Assembly (NCBI RefSeq): GCF_003385515.1 | Contig: NZ_QNVT01000001.1 | Location: 124,001-188,000, forward strand | DNA length: 64,000 nucleotides | Origin: Chryseobacterium pennae | GTDB lineage: Bacteria; Bacteroidota; Bacteroidia; Flavobacteriales; Weeksellaceae | Reading direction: 5' to 3' | Shown here: piece after piece, positions 24,315 through 34,073 of the stretch | Layout of the letters: every line of letters starts with the position of its first letter | Numbering within the stretch: position 1 is the stretch's first letter | Translations under genes and position numbers: made by a program | Notes under the pieces: model-generated | The model's database searches: none | The model's input: the letters and a program-made list of their open reading frames with translations, nothing else | What the model was told of the DNA's origin: nothing

Positions 24315-27275
24315 TTATTTCAGCTTTTTCTTAACAGCTACTTCTTCGTACACTTCAAGAATATCACCGATTTCAATATCGTTGTATCCTTTTAAGTTAA
24401 GACCACATTCGTAACCTTTTGTTACTTCTTTTACATCGTCTTTGAAACGCTTCAAGCTTTCAAGCTCTCCGTCAAATTTCACAATGCCATCTCTTAACAA
24501 ACGTACTTTAGACTGTCTTGTTACCTTTCCGGTAAGAACCATACAACCTGCAATTGAACCAACTTTAGAAATCTTGAATACCTCACGGATTTCAACATTA
24601 CCAATTACCTGCTCCTGAATTTCAGGAGAAAGCATTCCTTCCATTGCTTCTTTTACTTCATCGATTGCTTTATAGATTACAGAATAAGTTCTGATTTCAA
24701 TTTCCTCACGATCTGCAAGTTCTTTTGCATTAGCACCAGCTCTTACGTTGAATCCAATGATAATTGCATCAGATGCTGCCGCTAAGTTGATATCAGATTC
24801 AGTGATCTGTCCTACACCTGAGTGAAGGATTTTCACGCTGATCTCTTCTGTTGATAATCTTTGTAACTGATCAGAAAGTGCTTCCACAGAACCATCCACG
24901 TCACCTTTAAGGATAATATTCAATTCTTTGAATTCTCCTAAAGCAATACGTCTACCTAATTCTTCAAGCGTTGTATGTTTTTTCGTTCTGATAGAAAGTT
25001 CTCTCTGAAGTTGTTCTCTCTTATTTGCAATGGTTTTACCCTCACTTTCGTCAGCATATACCCGGAATTTATCACCTGCTGTAGGTGCTCCATCTAAACC
25101 TAAGATTGTTACAGGAATAGATGGCCCTGCTTCCGCAAGATTTCGTCCTCTTTCATCAAGCATGGCTTTTACTTTACCATGATTTTTACCAGCAACTACG
25201 TAATCTCCAACTTTCAGAGTTCCTGCCTGCACCAACATAGTGGCAACATATCCTCTTCCTTTATCCAATGAAGCTTCAATAACAACACCTTGAGCATTTC
25301 TACCAGGATTAGCTTTTAGATCAAGCATTTCTGCCTGAAGTAATACTTTCTCTAATAGAATATCCATGTTATTACCAAATTTCGCAGAAATTTCCTGAGC
25401 CTGAACATTCCCTCCCCATTCTTCTACAAGGATATTCATCCCTGAAAGCTGCTGACGGATATTATCAGGATTTGCATTGGGCCTATCAACCTTATTCAAT
25501 GCAATAATCATAGGTACACCTGCTGCCTGTGCGTGAGAAATAGCTTCTCTCGTTTGAGGCATTACATCGTCGTCTGCTGCAATTACAATAATCGCAATAT
25601 CGGTAATCTGAGCACCTCTAGCTCTCATTGCTGTAAATGCTTCGTGACCTGGTGTATCTAAGAATGTAATTCTCTGTCCGTTTTCAAGTTTAACATTGTA
25701 AGCACCAATATGCTGGGTAATTCCTCCAGATTCACCTGCAATTACATTTGTTTTTCTAATGTAATCAAGTAATGATGTTTTACCATGGTCAACGTGTCCC
25801 ATTACAGTAACAATTGGAGCTCTAGTAACCAGATCTTCTTCGTTATCAATTTCATCTTCAGCATCACTTTCTTCAAGGTCAGCATCTGAGAATTCAATTT
25901 TATACCCAAATTCATCTGCTACTAATAACAAGGTATCAGCTTCTAATCTTTGGTTCATAGTAACCATTACACCAAGTGAGAAACAAGCAGAGATCACTTC
26001 AGTTGGAGAAACGTTCATTAAACTTGCTAATTCACCTACTGTGATAAATTCTGTCACCTTCAGTGTTCTGTCCTGTGCTTCAAATTCTTGTTGACGCTCA
26101 TCCTGCTCTCTTCGGTACGTTCTTTTATCCTTTCTGTGTTTTGCAGATTTAGATTTACCTCCTTTGTTGGTAAGTTTTTCTAAGGTTTCTTTAATCTGGT
26201 TTTTAACTTGTTCGTCAGTTAATTCAACTGGCATAACTCTTTGACCAGGTCTGTTGTTTTGACCTCCTTTTTTGAAGCCACCTCCTCCTTGGCCACCTGG
26301 ACGGTTTCCACCTTGGTTATTTCCGAAACGGTTTCCACCTTGACCGCCTTGACCTTGTGGACGATTTCCTTGTCCCCCTTGTCCTGGGCGGTTTCCACCT
26401 TGTCCACCACCATTATTATTATTGTGCGGACGGTTTCCACCCTGGCCACCTTGGCCTTGGTTATTATTTCCAGAGTTTTGATTGTTTCCACCTTGGCCTT
26501 GGTTATTTGGACCTCCACCTGGTTTTTCAATTCTCTTTCTTTTCTTTTTTGCTCCAGCTCCTGGTTTTGGTGCAAACTGAGTTAAATCAATTTTTTCACC
26601 TACGATCTTAGGACCGTCCAGTTTCTGATAAACAGTTTCAATTTTTTGAGGTTCCTGATTTTCAGGTTCAGCTTCCACTTTTGGAGCTTCTATTTTTTTC
26701 TCTTCTACCACTGGTTTTGGAGTTTCTTTTACAGGTTCAACCGGTTTTGTTTCTTCTTTTTTCTCCTCCATTTTTGGTTTGTCTTTTTTCACTGGTCTAT
26801 TTCTAGATTCTATCTGAGACAAATCAATTTTATCCAAAACTTTAAATTCCTGCTTTTCGGGAGTTGCTTTTACTTCCGGTTCTTCTTTCACTATTTCTTC
26901 TTTCTTTTCTTCAACCGGTGTCGCTACAGGAGCAGCAGGGGTTTCTTCAATTTCGGGTTTAACAGGTTCTAAATCTATTTTACCTAAAATCTTAGTTTCT
27001 GGTTTGTTTGCTTTAGCTCTTATCACTTCAGGGGTTTTCTTCTCTTCAATTTCCAGTTTTTCTTCCGGAACTTTAGTGATCACCACCTCATGGGAAGCTT
27101 TTCTTTGTTCGCCATCTTTGGCAAACTCAGCTTCCAATGCAGAATATGCCGATTCTTCCAATTGAGCGTTAGGATTGCTTTCAACCTCGAAACCCTTTGA
27201 TTGTAAAAACTCTACTAATCTGGACATCGAAATATTGAATTCCTTAACCGCTTTATTTAATCTAATTTTTGGCAT
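24315..27275 (-). CDS. infB: Translation initiation factor IF-2
   Basis: A GTPase that brings initiator tRNA to the 30S subunit and promotes subunit joining. It has 986 residues. A small N-terminal IF2N domain ([20 protein letters not shown]) is followed by a long acidic/Lys/Pro/Glu linker and a Gly/Gln/Asn/Arg-rich stretch at about residues 250-345. A second IF2N-like segment precedes the G domain, which has GHVDHGKT (~491-498), DTPGHEAF (~539) and NKVD (~592). Domains II-IV complete the C-terminus. It is last in the rimP-nusA-infB operon; the 77-nt gap to nusA has no promoter I can recognise. Confidence 0.98.
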   Translation of the reverse strand: MPKIRLNKAVKEFNISMSRLVEFLQSKGFEVESNPNAQLEESAYSALEAEFAKDGEQRKASHEVVITKVPEEKLEIEEKKTPEVIRAKANKPETKILGKIDLEPVKPEIEETPAAPVATPVEEKKEEIVKEEPEVKATPEKQEFKVLDKIDLSQIESRNRPVKKDKPKMEEKKEETKPVEPVKETPKPVVEEKKIEAPKVEAEPENQEPQKIETVYQKLDGPKIVGEKIDLTQFAPKPGAGAKKKRKRIEKPGGGPNNQGQGGNNQNSGNNNQGQGGQGGNRPHNNNNGGGQGGNRPGQGGQGNRPQGQGGQGGNRFGNNQGGNRPGGQGGGGFKKGGQNNRPGQRVMPVELTDEQVKNQIKETLEKLTNKGGKSKSAKHRKDKRTYRREQDERQQEFEAQDRTLKVTEFITVGELASLMNVSPTEVISACFSLGVMVTMNQRLEADTLLLVADEFGYKIEFSDADLEESDAEDEIDNEEDLVTRAPIVTVMGHVDHGKTSLLDYIRKTNVIAGESGGITQHIGAYNVKLENGQRITFLDTPGHEAFTAMRARGAQITDIAIIVIAADDDVMPQTREAISHAQAAGVPMIIALNKVDRPNANPDNIRQQLSGMNILVEEWGGNVQAQEISAKFGNNMDILLEKVLLQAEMLDLKANPGRNAQGVVIEASLDKGRGYVATMLVQAGTLKVGDYVVAGKNHGKVKAMLDERGRNLAEAGPSIPVTILGLDGAPTAGDKFRVYADESEGKTIANKREQLQRELSIRTKKHTTLEELGRRIALGEFKELNIILKGDVDGSVEALSDQLQRLSTEEISVKILHSGVGQITESDINLAAASDAIIIGFNVRAGANAKELADREEIEIRTYSVIYKAIDEVKEAMEGMLSPEIQEQVIGNVEIREVFKISKVGSIAGCMVLTGKVTRQSKVRLLRDGIVKFDGELESLKRFKDDVKEVTKGYECGLNLKGYNDIEIGDILEVYEEVAVKKKLK
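26240..26525 (-). repeat. Low-complexity GGNRP/GQGG repeat tract inside infB
   Basis: About 95 codons made of short repeats such as [12 protein letters not shown] and NNQGQGG, visible in DNA as repeated copies of a ggtttccaccttg-like unit. The tract contains RGG-like and Asn/Gln-rich features of disordered RNA-binding linkers. Repeats of this kind are prone to length changes between strains. Confidence 0.85.
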
Positions 27276-27352
27276 CTATATTATTTACTGTTTTTTAATT
27301 TTTAAAATTAAAGTATTTCCTTTTTACTGTTTATTAAAATTTATTTTAAATC

Positions 27353-28588
27353 TTAATCTTCAAATTCTTCTCTCAGAATACGTTTAACCTCTTCAATTGT
27401 TTCTTCTTCAAGATCAACCATATTTAAAAGGCTCTCAGTTTCTTTATCTAATACTGATTTTGCAGTTGTAAGTCCTACTTTCTTAAACTCATCCAAAATC
27501 CACTGCTCGATATCGTCATTAAATTCTCTCAATTCAACATCGTCATCCTCGCTGGACTCTCTGTATACATCAATTTCATATCCTGACAACCAAGAAGCCA
27601 GTCTAATATTCTGTCCTTGTTTTCCGATTACTTTAGAAATCTCTTCAACAGGAGTGTAAACTAGTGCATAGTTAGCATCTTCATTGATATCAATTTTGTT
27701 AACAGTAACATTTCCTAAAGCTCTCTTCACCAAAATTTCAGGGTTTTTAGACCACTGAATAACATCGATGTTTTCATTTCTCAACTCTCTTACAACCCCA
27801 TGAATTCTGGATCCTTTAACACCCACACAAGCTCCTACAGGATCAATTCTGTCATCATAAGCATCTACTGCAATCTTCGCCTTTTCACCAGGAATTCTCA
27901 CTACTTTTTTCAGCATGATTGTTCCATCCTGGATTTCAGGAATTTCCAGCTCTAATAATTTCTCAAGGAATTTAGGTGCAGTTCTGGAAATAATAATCTG
28001 CGGTTTTGAACCTTTAAAATCTACTGTCTCAACAATAGCTCTGATATTCTCACCCTTTTTAAAGAAATCTGATGGGATCTGGTTTTCTTTTGGTAAAATG
28101 AATTCGTTTCCTTCATCATCCAACAAGATCACATGCTTGTGGCGGATGTGGTGGATTTCACCCACAACGATTTCACCAATTTTATCTCTAAACTGTTCGT
28201 ACAGCATTGCATTATTATGCTCCTGAAGTTTTGTAGCCAAAATCTGCTTAAGGGTAAGAATATTTCTTCTTCCCAACTGCGCAACAGGAATTTCCATTGT
28301 AAAGTCCTCACCTACTTCGAAGGTAGGGTCAATCTTCTTCGCTTCAGAAATTTCAATTTCCAAATCATCATCTTCAGACATTTCGTCCTCTACAATTGTT
28401 TTATTTAAAAATATCTGAAAATCTCCTTTATCCGGGTTTACAATCACGTCAAAGTGGTCATCTGAATCGAATCTTTTTCTCAAAAGAGTCTTCAGTGAAT
28501 CTTCAATAATTGCCATAAGATCAATCTTACTGATCCCTTTTTCGTCTTTAAAATCACCAAAGGATTCAATCAACGCTATATTATCCAT
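27353..28588 (-). CDS. nusA: Transcription termination/antitermination factor NusA
   Basis: Binds RNA polymerase and nascent RNA and modulates pausing, termination and antitermination. It has 411 residues: N-terminal polymerase-binding domain (to ~125), S1 domain (~130-200, VGEIHHIRHKHVILL), then KH1 and KH2 (VGACVGVKGSRIHGVVREL; ISKVIGKQGQNIRLASWL). The C-terminal acidic repeats of the E. coli protein are absent, as is normal for this phylum. It lies 17 nt after rimP. The leader terminator upstream of rimP offers a route for autoregulation by NusA (inference). Confidence 0.97.
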   Translation of the reverse strand: MDNIALIESFGDFKDEKGISKIDLMAIIEDSLKTLLRKRFDSDDHFDVIVNPDKGDFQIFLNKTIVEDEMSEDDDLEIEISEAKKIDPTFEVGEDFTMEIPVAQLGRRNILTLKQILATKLQEHNNAMLYEQFRDKIGEIVVGEIHHIRHKHVILLDDEGNEFILPKENQIPSDFFKKGENIRAIVETVDFKGSKPQIIISRTAPKFLEKLLELEIPEIQDGTIMLKKVVRIPGEKAKIAVDAYDDRIDPVGACVGVKGSRIHGVVRELRNENIDVIQWSKNPEILVKRALGNVTVNKIDINEDANYALVYTPVEEISKVIGKQGQNIRLASWLSGYEIDVYRESSEDDDVELREFNDDIEQWILDEFKKVGLTTAKSVLDKETESLLNMVDLEEETIEEVKRILREEFED

Positions 28589-28605
28589 CTATTCTTTTTT
28601 CTTTT

Positions 28606-29073
28606 TTAAAATTTAATTACTACTAATGCTTTTTTAATCTCAGAGTAAGCAATCTCTTTCTCCTCTTCTACATCTACTTTCCCTTTACCAACATCTTTCG
28701 GTTTACGGTAACGCAGAATAAGCGTAATCTTTTCATCGTCCACTTTTGACAATTCTCCTTCAGTTTTAGAAGAATCCTCCAGCATCACTTCTATCTCTCT
28801 TCCTATGTTTTTATTGAACTGTCTTGGTGTTACTAATGGCTCACTCAATCCAGCAGACATTACCTGAAGGCTGAAATCATGCTCTTCACGATCCATATTG
28901 AATTCTATAGCCCGGCTTGCATCAAGACAATCCTGTAAAGAAACTCCATTATCACCATCTAAAATCACTGTAACATCATCCCCTGCAGAGATCTTAAGAT
29001 CAATAAGAAAAAGATCTTCTCTGGTCTCAAGGAATTCATTTAATAATTCTTCAATTCTTTTTTTAAACTCCAT
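28606..29073 (-). CDS. rimP: Ribosome maturation factor RimP
   Basis: Assists 30S subunit maturation. At 155 residues it has the usual length; the family features IDLKISAGDDVTVILDGDNG and ASRAIEFNMDREEHDFSLQV-like central segment, with GLSEPL, are present, and the C-terminal SH3-like domain ends KALVVIKF. It is first in the conserved rimP-nusA-infB operon, behind a consensus promoter at 29,151-29,180 and a terminator hairpin at 29,102-29,126. Confidence 0.95.
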   Translation of the reverse strand: MEFKKRIEELLNEFLETREDLFLIDLKISAGDDVTVILDGDNGVSLQDCLDASRAIEFNMDREEHDFSLQVMSAGLSEPLVTPRQFNKNIGREIEVMLEDSSKTEGELSKVDDEKITLILRYRKPKDVGKGKVDVEEEKEIAYSEIKKALVVIKF

Positions 29074-29101
29074 ACATTCTTTTATCTTGATTTACAGTAC
29101 G

Positions 29102-29126
29102 AAAAAAGGCTTTCTTTCGAAGCCTT
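29102..29126 (-). terminator. Leader terminator (attenuator candidate) upstream of rimP
   Basis: On the minus strand, AAGGCTT and AAGCCTT form a 7-bp stem around CGAAAGA, followed by six T, all between the promoter (29,151-29,180) and the rimP start at 29,073. It cannot belong to another gene on this strand, because the next gene upstream is divergent. It is therefore an intrinsic terminator within the operon's own leader. Confidence 0.75.
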
Positions 29127-29150
29127 CCCATTTTTTCCGTAAATCCAATG

Positions 29151-29180
29151 CAAATATACGCTTTTTTTCCAAAAATGCAA
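29151..29180 (-). promoter_or_regulatory. Consensus promoter of rimP-nusA-infB
   Basis: TTG (29180-29178), a 19-nt spacer, TATATTTG (29158-29151): an exact match to the Bacteroidetes consensus. Predicted transcription start about 70 nt before rimP. Confidence 0.8.
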
Positions 29181-29255
29181 AATTATCTTATTATCAAGTA
29201 AATACAACGAAAATCATTTACATTAAATTAAACAAGCATGTGAAGGTATTTTTAT

Positions 29256-29263
29256 TATTTTTG
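29256..29263 (+). promoter_or_regulatory. Possible -7 box (TATTTTTG) for the polysaccharide locus
   Basis: An exact TAnnTTTG element 25 nt before the first gene of the plus-strand cluster. The -33 position has GTG rather than TTG. Confidence 0.45.
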
Positions 29264-29288
29264 TCTTTGAATTTTAAAAACAAACATT

Positions 29289-30602
29289 TTGAATATAACG
29301 ATTGTAGGAACAGGTTATGTAGGATTAGTTACAGGAACTACCCTTGCAGAACTTGGCAATTCAGTATACTGTGTTGATATTGATGAAAAAAAGGTAGAAG
29401 GTATGAAAAACGGCATCGTTCCCATCTATGAGCCGAACCTTGAAGAGATGTTTCTTAGAAACATCCAGTCTGAAAGATTATTTTTCACTACCAATTTAAA
29501 AGAAGCTTTAGATAAAAGTGAAGTGATTTATCTGGCATTGCCTACTCCTCCCGGAGAAGATGGCTCAGCTGATCTTTCTTATGTATTAAAAGTATCGAAT
29601 GACATTGGAGAAATGATGACCGAGTATAAGGTTATTGTTAACAAAAGCACTGTCCCTGTAGGTACCGCAGACAGGGTAAGAGAAACGATTTCTTCTAAAA
29701 CAGACATTCCCTTTGATGTTGTTTCCAATCCTGAATTTTTAAGAGAAGGTTTTGCTGTTGAAGATTCTATGAATCCTTCGAGAGTTGTTGTAGGGGCAAG
29801 TTCCGATAAGGCAAAAGATATTATGGCTAAAATTTACCAGCCATTCACCAACACTGGCATTCCGATCATTTTTATGGATGAGAAATCATCTGAACTGACA
29901 AAATATGCGGCCAATTCATTCCTTGCTGTAAAAATCACCTTTATGAATGAAATTGCCAATTACTGTGAAAAAGTAGGGGCTGACGTAGATAAGGTAAGAC
30001 TAGGAATGGGAAGTGATGACAGAATTGGACAAAGGTTCCTTTTTCCAGGCATTGGATATGGAGGAAGCTGTTTTCCTAAAGATGTAAAAGCTCTTATTAA
30101 ATCCGGGAAACAGGAAAATTTCAATTTTCAGATTCTGGAAGCTACAGAGAATGTCAATACTTCTCAGAAGGTAATTCTTGTTGCTGAAATTGAAAAATAC
30201 TTTGGCGGAAATATAGCAGGTAAAAAGATCGCTATGTGGGGCCTTGCCTTCAAAGCCAATACTGATGATATCAGAGAAGCATCTTCTTTAGACAACATTG
30301 CCCTCTTATTAAAAAAAGGCGCAATAATTGTAGCCTATGATACAGTTGCAGAAACTAATGTTCAAAAATTACTGGGAGATAAAATCCAATATGCCAAAGG
30401 AATGTATGACGCACTGGAAGATGTAGACGCTTTATTTATTGCTACAGAATGGCCGGAATTCAAAAATCCTAATTTTGACCTTATGGCAAAGAAAATGAAA
30501 AATAAAGTTATTTTTGACGGAAGGAATATGTACCCACTTGAAATCCCTGAACAAAACGGATTTTATTATAAGAGTATAGGTAGAAAGACAATCACAAAAT
30601 AA
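29289..30602 (+). CDS. ugd: UDP-glucose/GDP-mannose-type dehydrogenase, probable UDP-glucose 6-dehydrogenase
   Basis: Oxidises a nucleotide hexose to the uronic acid in two NAD-dependent steps, most likely UDP-glucose to UDP-glucuronate. It has 437 residues. The start is TTG at 29,289: the Rossmann motif GTGYVG begins at residue 7 and no ATG lies nearby. The catalytic Cys is in GYGGSCFPKD at residue 261; TVPVGTADRVRE and NPEFLREGFAVED are family signatures. It is first in the plus-strand polysaccharide cluster and is followed after 4 nt by rfbB. Specificity for a different UDP-hexose cannot be excluded. Confidence 0.93.
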   Translation: MNITIVGTGYVGLVTGTTLAELGNSVYCVDIDEKKVEGMKNGIVPIYEPNLEEMFLRNIQSERLFFTTNLKEALDKSEVIYLALPTPPGEDGSADLSYVLKVSNDIGEMMTEYKVIVNKSTVPVGTADRVRETISSKTDIPFDVVSNPEFLREGFAVEDSMNPSRVVVGASSDKAKDIMAKIYQPFTNTGIPIIFMDEKSSELTKYAANSFLAVKITFMNEIANYCEKVGADVDKVRLGMGSDDRIGQRFLFPGIGYGGSCFPKDVKALIKSGKQENFNFQILEATENVNTSQKVILVAEIEKYFGGNIAGKKIAMWGLAFKANTDDIREASSLDNIALLLKKGAIIVAYDTVAETNVQKLLGDKIQYAKGMYDALEDVDALFIATEWPEFKNPNFDLMAKKMKNKVIFDGRNMYPLEIPEQNGFYYKSIGRKTITK

Positions 30603-30606
30603 ATAA

Positions 30607-31686
30607 ATGAAAAATGTAATCATTACAGGGGGAGCCGGGTTTATCGGTTCTCATGTTGTAAGAGAATTTGTAAAAAATAATCCGGATATTACAATCATCA
30701 ACCTCGATGCACTAACGTATGCCGGAAATTTGGAAAACCTGAAGGACATTGAAAATGAACCTAATTATGTTTTCGAAAAAGCAGATATTACAAAACCTGA
30801 AGAGCTAAGAGAAGTTTTTGAAAAATATAATCCTGACGCCGTTGTACATTTAGCGGCAGAAAGCCATGTTGACAGAAGTATCACTGATCCTATGGCTTTT
30901 ATTAATACCAATGTAAACGGGACAGCCAATCTTCTTAACCTTTGTAAAGAGTTCTGGACTTTGAATCCCGACCATACCCATGGAAGATTCCCTGATGAAA
31001 AAAGAACAAACCTATTCTATCACGTTTCAACAGATGAAGTATATGGAAGTTTAGGTGAAACCGGATTCTTCCTTGAAACGACTTCTTATGATCCTCAATC
31101 TCCATATTCTGCATCAAAAGCAGCCTCTGACCATTTAGTAAGAGCCTATGGAAATACATATGGAATGCCGTTTATTGTATCTAACTGTTCTAATAATTAC
31201 GGACCGAACCATTTCCCGGAAAAATTAATCCCGCTTTGCATCTCTAATATCATTAACGAAAGACCTTTACCTATTTATGGTGATGGAAAGTATACAAGAG
31301 ATTGGCTATTTGTAATTGATCACGCAAGAGCTATCCATCAGATATTTAATGACGCTAAAACTGGAGAAACCTATAACATCGGTGGGTTCAACGAATGGCA
31401 AAATATTGACCTAGTTAAAGAATTGATCAAGCAGATGGATGCTAAACTGGGAAGATCTGAAGGCTACTCTGAAAAACTGATCACTTTTGTAAAAGACAGA
31501 CCTGGTCATGATAAACGTTATGCTATTGATGCCAATAAATTAAATAAAGATCTAGGCTGGAAACCATCCGTAACTTTTGAAGAAGGACTGGGTAAAACCA
31601 TAGACTGGTACCTAGAAAATAAGGAATGGCTGGAAAATGTGACTAGCGGAGATTACCAAAAATACTACGAAAACCAGTATTCTTAG
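30607..31686 (+). CDS. rfbB: dTDP-glucose 4,6-dehydratase
   Basis: Converts dTDP-glucose to dTDP-4-keto-6-deoxyglucose, the common precursor of dTDP-deoxysugars. It has 359 residues: NAD-binding GGAGFIGSHV at about 7-16, HLAAESHVDRS, the catalytic TDEVYG segment near 139, and YSASKAASDHLVRAY with the Tyr/Lys pair near 165. It is separated from the thymidylyltransferase gene by one small gene. Its product feeds the ketoisomerase-aminotransferase-acetyltransferase set at 36,352-38,307. Confidence 0.97.
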   Translation: MKNVIITGGAGFIGSHVVREFVKNNPDITIINLDALTYAGNLENLKDIENEPNYVFEKADITKPEELREVFEKYNPDAVVHLAAESHVDRSITDPMAFINTNVNGTANLLNLCKEFWTLNPDHTHGRFPDEKRTNLFYHVSTDEVYGSLGETGFFLETTSYDPQSPYSASKAASDHLVRAYGNTYGMPFIVSNCSNNYGPNHFPEKLIPLCISNIINERPLPIYGDGKYTRDWLFVIDHARAIHQIFNDAKTGETYNIGGFNEWQNIDLVKELIKQMDAKLGRSEGYSEKLITFVKDRPGHDKRYAIDANKLNKDLGWKPSVTFEEGLGKTIDWYLENKEWLENVTSGDYQKYYENQYS

Positions 31687-31687
31687 G

Positions 31688-32149
31688 ATGAAAAAATATT
31701 TCTTTTTATTTTTCATCATTTTCTCTGTCGCATCATATGCTCAATCTGTGATTCAGACAAAGTTTCCAACTGAAGCGCAGAAAAAACTTATCGATGAACT
31801 CATTGAAATTAGCGGATATAATAATTCATTAATGCAAACAGCTAATTTATTACTATTTCGAAAGTCTATTCGCCATGAAAATGGGAAAAGTTTTGAAGTT
31901 TTAAATACAGAAGAAAAGAGAACCATCCTTGATAAAATAAGAAATAATTACTCAAGAAAAGACAAACTCTATTTTGATTTCATGAATTTATCTGAAGAAA
32001 ATTTGAAAAACCTCATCAAATTTTACGATGAAAATCCGAATTTAAAATCCAGTCAGTATTTATTTTCATCAGATATTATCATTCATAATCTAGACAATGA
32101 AATCAGCATTGAAGTAAATAAGATCTTAAAAGACAAATCCACAAAATAA
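31688..32149 (+). CDS. Exported DUF2059-like hypothetical protein
   Basis: A 153-residue protein with a signal peptide ([19 protein letters not shown]). The mature part is helical and resembles DUF2059 proteins, with [14 protein letters not shown] early and [20 protein letters not shown] late. The gene starts 1 nt after rfbB and stops 1 nt before rfbA, so it is embedded in the dTDP-sugar operon although no sugar-related motif is visible. The function is unknown; it may be a passenger gene. Confidence 0.7.
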   Translation: MKKYFFLFFIIFSVASYAQSVIQTKFPTEAQKKLIDELIEISGYNNSLMQTANLLLFRKSIRHENGKSFEVLNTEEKRTILDKIRNNYSRKDKLYFDFMNLSEENLKNLIKFYDENPNLKSSQYLFSSDIIIHNLDNEISIEVNKILKDKSTK

Positions 32150-32150
32150 A

Positions 32151-33011
32151 ATGAAAGGAATAATATTAGCCGGAGGATCCGGAACAAGACTTTACCCTCT
32201 AACCATCGCCGTAAGCAAGCAGCTGATGCCTGTTTATGACAAACCTATGATCTACTATCCTCTATCTACATTGCTATTGGCAGGAATTAAGGATATTCTG
32301 ATCATTACCACCCCACACGACCAGGCAGGATTCATCAAATTACTAGGAGATGGATCTCAGATCGGCTGTAATATAGAATACGTTGTACAGCCAAGTCCGG
32401 ACGGTCTGGCACAGGCCTTTATTCTGGGAGACCAGTTTATAGGCAATGATCCTGCAGCACTTGTTTTAGGAGACAACATCTTCTACGGTTCTGAAATGGG
32501 AAATTTGTTAAAAAATAAAACCAATCCTAATGGAGGCGTCGTTTTTGCTTATCATGTCGCAGACCCTGAAAGATATGGGGTTGTAGAATTTGACGACAAC
32601 TTCAAGGCCGTTTCTATTGAAGAAAAACCTTTAAAGCCAAAGTCAAACTACGCTGTACCCGGTCTTTATTTTTATGACAATAATGTAGTAGAAATTGCTA
32701 AAAATATAAAACCTTCTGCACGAGGAGAACTGGAAATTACTGACGTAAACAATGTTTATCTGAAAAATGAAAAACTTGAAGTAGGTGTTCTGGACAGAGG
32801 TACAGCATGGCTGGATACGGGAACTTTTGATTCTCTTCATGATGCTTCGGAATTTGTAAGTGTTATTGAAAAGAGACAAGGCTTCAAGATTGGATGTATC
32901 GAAGAGATTGCTTTCAGAAATAAATTCATTAGTGAAGAAAAATTACTGGAAACAGCTGCAAAATATGGTAAAAGTGGTTATGGCCAGTATTTAAAACAAC
33001 TTGTTCGTTAA
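32151..33011 (+). CDS. rfbA: Glucose-1-phosphate thymidylyltransferase
   Basis: Makes dTDP-glucose from glucose 1-phosphate and dTTP. It has 286 residues: the nucleotide-binding signature [11 protein letters not shown] at about 8-18, [18 protein letters not shown], the metal-binding LGDNIFYG region, and [20 protein letters not shown]. It is complete. A terminator-like hairpin follows at 33,038, suggesting that the sugar-nucleotide unit ends here and the export unit begins separately. Confidence 0.97.
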   Translation: MKGIILAGGSGTRLYPLTIAVSKQLMPVYDKPMIYYPLSTLLLAGIKDILIITTPHDQAGFIKLLGDGSQIGCNIEYVVQPSPDGLAQAFILGDQFIGNDPAALVLGDNIFYGSEMGNLLKNKTNPNGGVVFAYHVADPERYGVVEFDDNFKAVSIEEKPLKPKSNYAVPGLYFYDNNVVEIAKNIKPSARGELEITDVNNVYLKNEKLEVGVLDRGTAWLDTGTFDSLHDASEFVSVIEKRQGFKIGCIEEIAFRNKFISEEKLLETAAKYGKSGYGQYLKQLVR

Positions 33012-33037
33012 TACCCCTATCATTTATAAACCTCGCA

Positions 33038-33066
33038 AACTATTGGCTTTATAGTCAATAGTTTTT
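33038..33066 (+). terminator. Probable intrinsic terminator after rfbA
   Basis: AACTATTG and CAATAGTT form a perfect 8-bp stem around a 10-nt loop, with five T at its 3' edge. The stem is AT-rich, so termination may be partial. Confidence 0.55.
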
Positions 33067-33163
33067 GTACATAATAACAAATATCAATATATTAGTTGTT
33101 ATTTTTTAGTTTTATGTAAACAATAATTTACAGACTAAGAAATCCGGTAAGAATTAATTATTA

Positions 33164-33171
33164 TAAATTTG
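33164..33171 (+). promoter_or_regulatory. Possible -7 box (TAAATTTG) for the export unit
   Basis: An exact TAnnTTTG element 15 nt before the permease ATG and downstream of the rfbA hairpin. No -33 TTG was found. Confidence 0.4.
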
Positions 33172-33186
33172 CAAAAACTTACACAG

Positions 33187-34035
33187 ATGAATGAACCACA
33201 GCAAAAGTGGACAGAAACAATTGAAGCGAATCATTCTTTATTTGATTTAAAGCTCAAAGAAGTATGGCGGTATAAGGATCTTGTTTACATGTTTGTAAAA
33301 AGAGACTTCATATCGAGTTTCAAGCAAACCATTTTGGGGCCAATCTGGTTTTTTATTAACCCGGTTTTAACAACAATAGTCTATCTGGTTGTTTTTGGAG
33401 CGATTGCCAAACTTCCTACAGATGGTGCACCCCCTATTTTATTTTATCTGTCTGGTGTAACTCTCTGGAATTACTTTTCAGCTTCATTACTGACTACTTC
33501 CAGTACCTTTGTAGGGAATTCAACCATTTTCGGGAAAGTATATTTCCCAAGACTGGTAACGCCAATTTCAGTTGTCATCTCAAACCTGATGCGTTTTGGG
33601 GTGCAATTTCTCTTATTCCTTCTTGCATGGGCTTATTATCTGAGCCAGGGAAAGGTGCAGCCTAATATCTGGATTCTCGCAACTCCTTTTCTTATCATCT
33701 TGATGGCCTTTTTTGCATTAGGAGTAGGAATGATATTCTCGGCTCTTACTACAAAATATAAAGATTTGAGTATGTTATTGGGCTTTGGAGTCAGTTTATA
33801 TATGTATGCCACTCCGGTGATCTATCCGGTATCCTCTCTTCCGGCAGGATTCAAAAAACTGGCATACTATAATCCGCTTACAGGGATTTTCGAATGTTTT
33901 AAATATGCCTGGCTTGGTGTAGGCGACTTCTCACCATTAATGCTGGGAATCAGTACGGTTATTATTCTTATCCTATTGGTATTAGGAATACTGATCTTTA
34001 ATAAGGTTGAAAAAACCTTTATGGATACCGTATAA
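33187..34035 (+). CDS. wzm: Polysaccharide ABC exporter, permease (Wzm-like)
   Basis: The membrane part of an ABC-2-type exporter that moves lipid-linked polysaccharide across the inner membrane. I start it at ATG 33,187 rather than a TTG six codons earlier. It has 282 residues with about six membrane helices. The N-terminal amphipathic segment (WRYKDLVYMFVKRDF) precedes TILGPIWFFINPVLTTIVYL, the signature of this family, and GKVYFPRLVTPIS lies in the middle. The ATPase partner follows after 38 nt. Its presence means export is ABC-dependent; no Wzx flippase or Wzy polymerase is recognisable in the window. Confidence 0.93.
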   Translation: MNEPQQKWTETIEANHSLFDLKLKEVWRYKDLVYMFVKRDFISSFKQTILGPIWFFINPVLTTIVYLVVFGAIAKLPTDGAPPILFYLSGVTLWNYFSASLLTTSSTFVGNSTIFGKVYFPRLVTPISVVISNLMRFGVQFLLFLLAWAYYLSQGKVQPNIWILATPFLIILMAFFALGVGMIFSALTTKYKDLSMLLGFGVSLYMYATPVIYPVSSLPAGFKKLAYYNPLTGIFECFKYAWLGVGDFSPLMLGISTVIILILLVLGILIFNKVEKTFMDTV

Positions 34036-34073
34036 GATTTAACTGTTATCATTAACTTAAAATCAATCAAAAC

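Noticed and set aside
26219..26611. Several long frames on both strands opposite or beside the infB repeat tract
   Set aside because: They are by-products of the repetitive DNA; the IF-2 frame explains the region fully.
28898..29377. 159-codon plus-strand frame overlapping rimP and ugd
   Set aside because: It is antisense to rimP and out of frame with ugd; both real genes are well supported.
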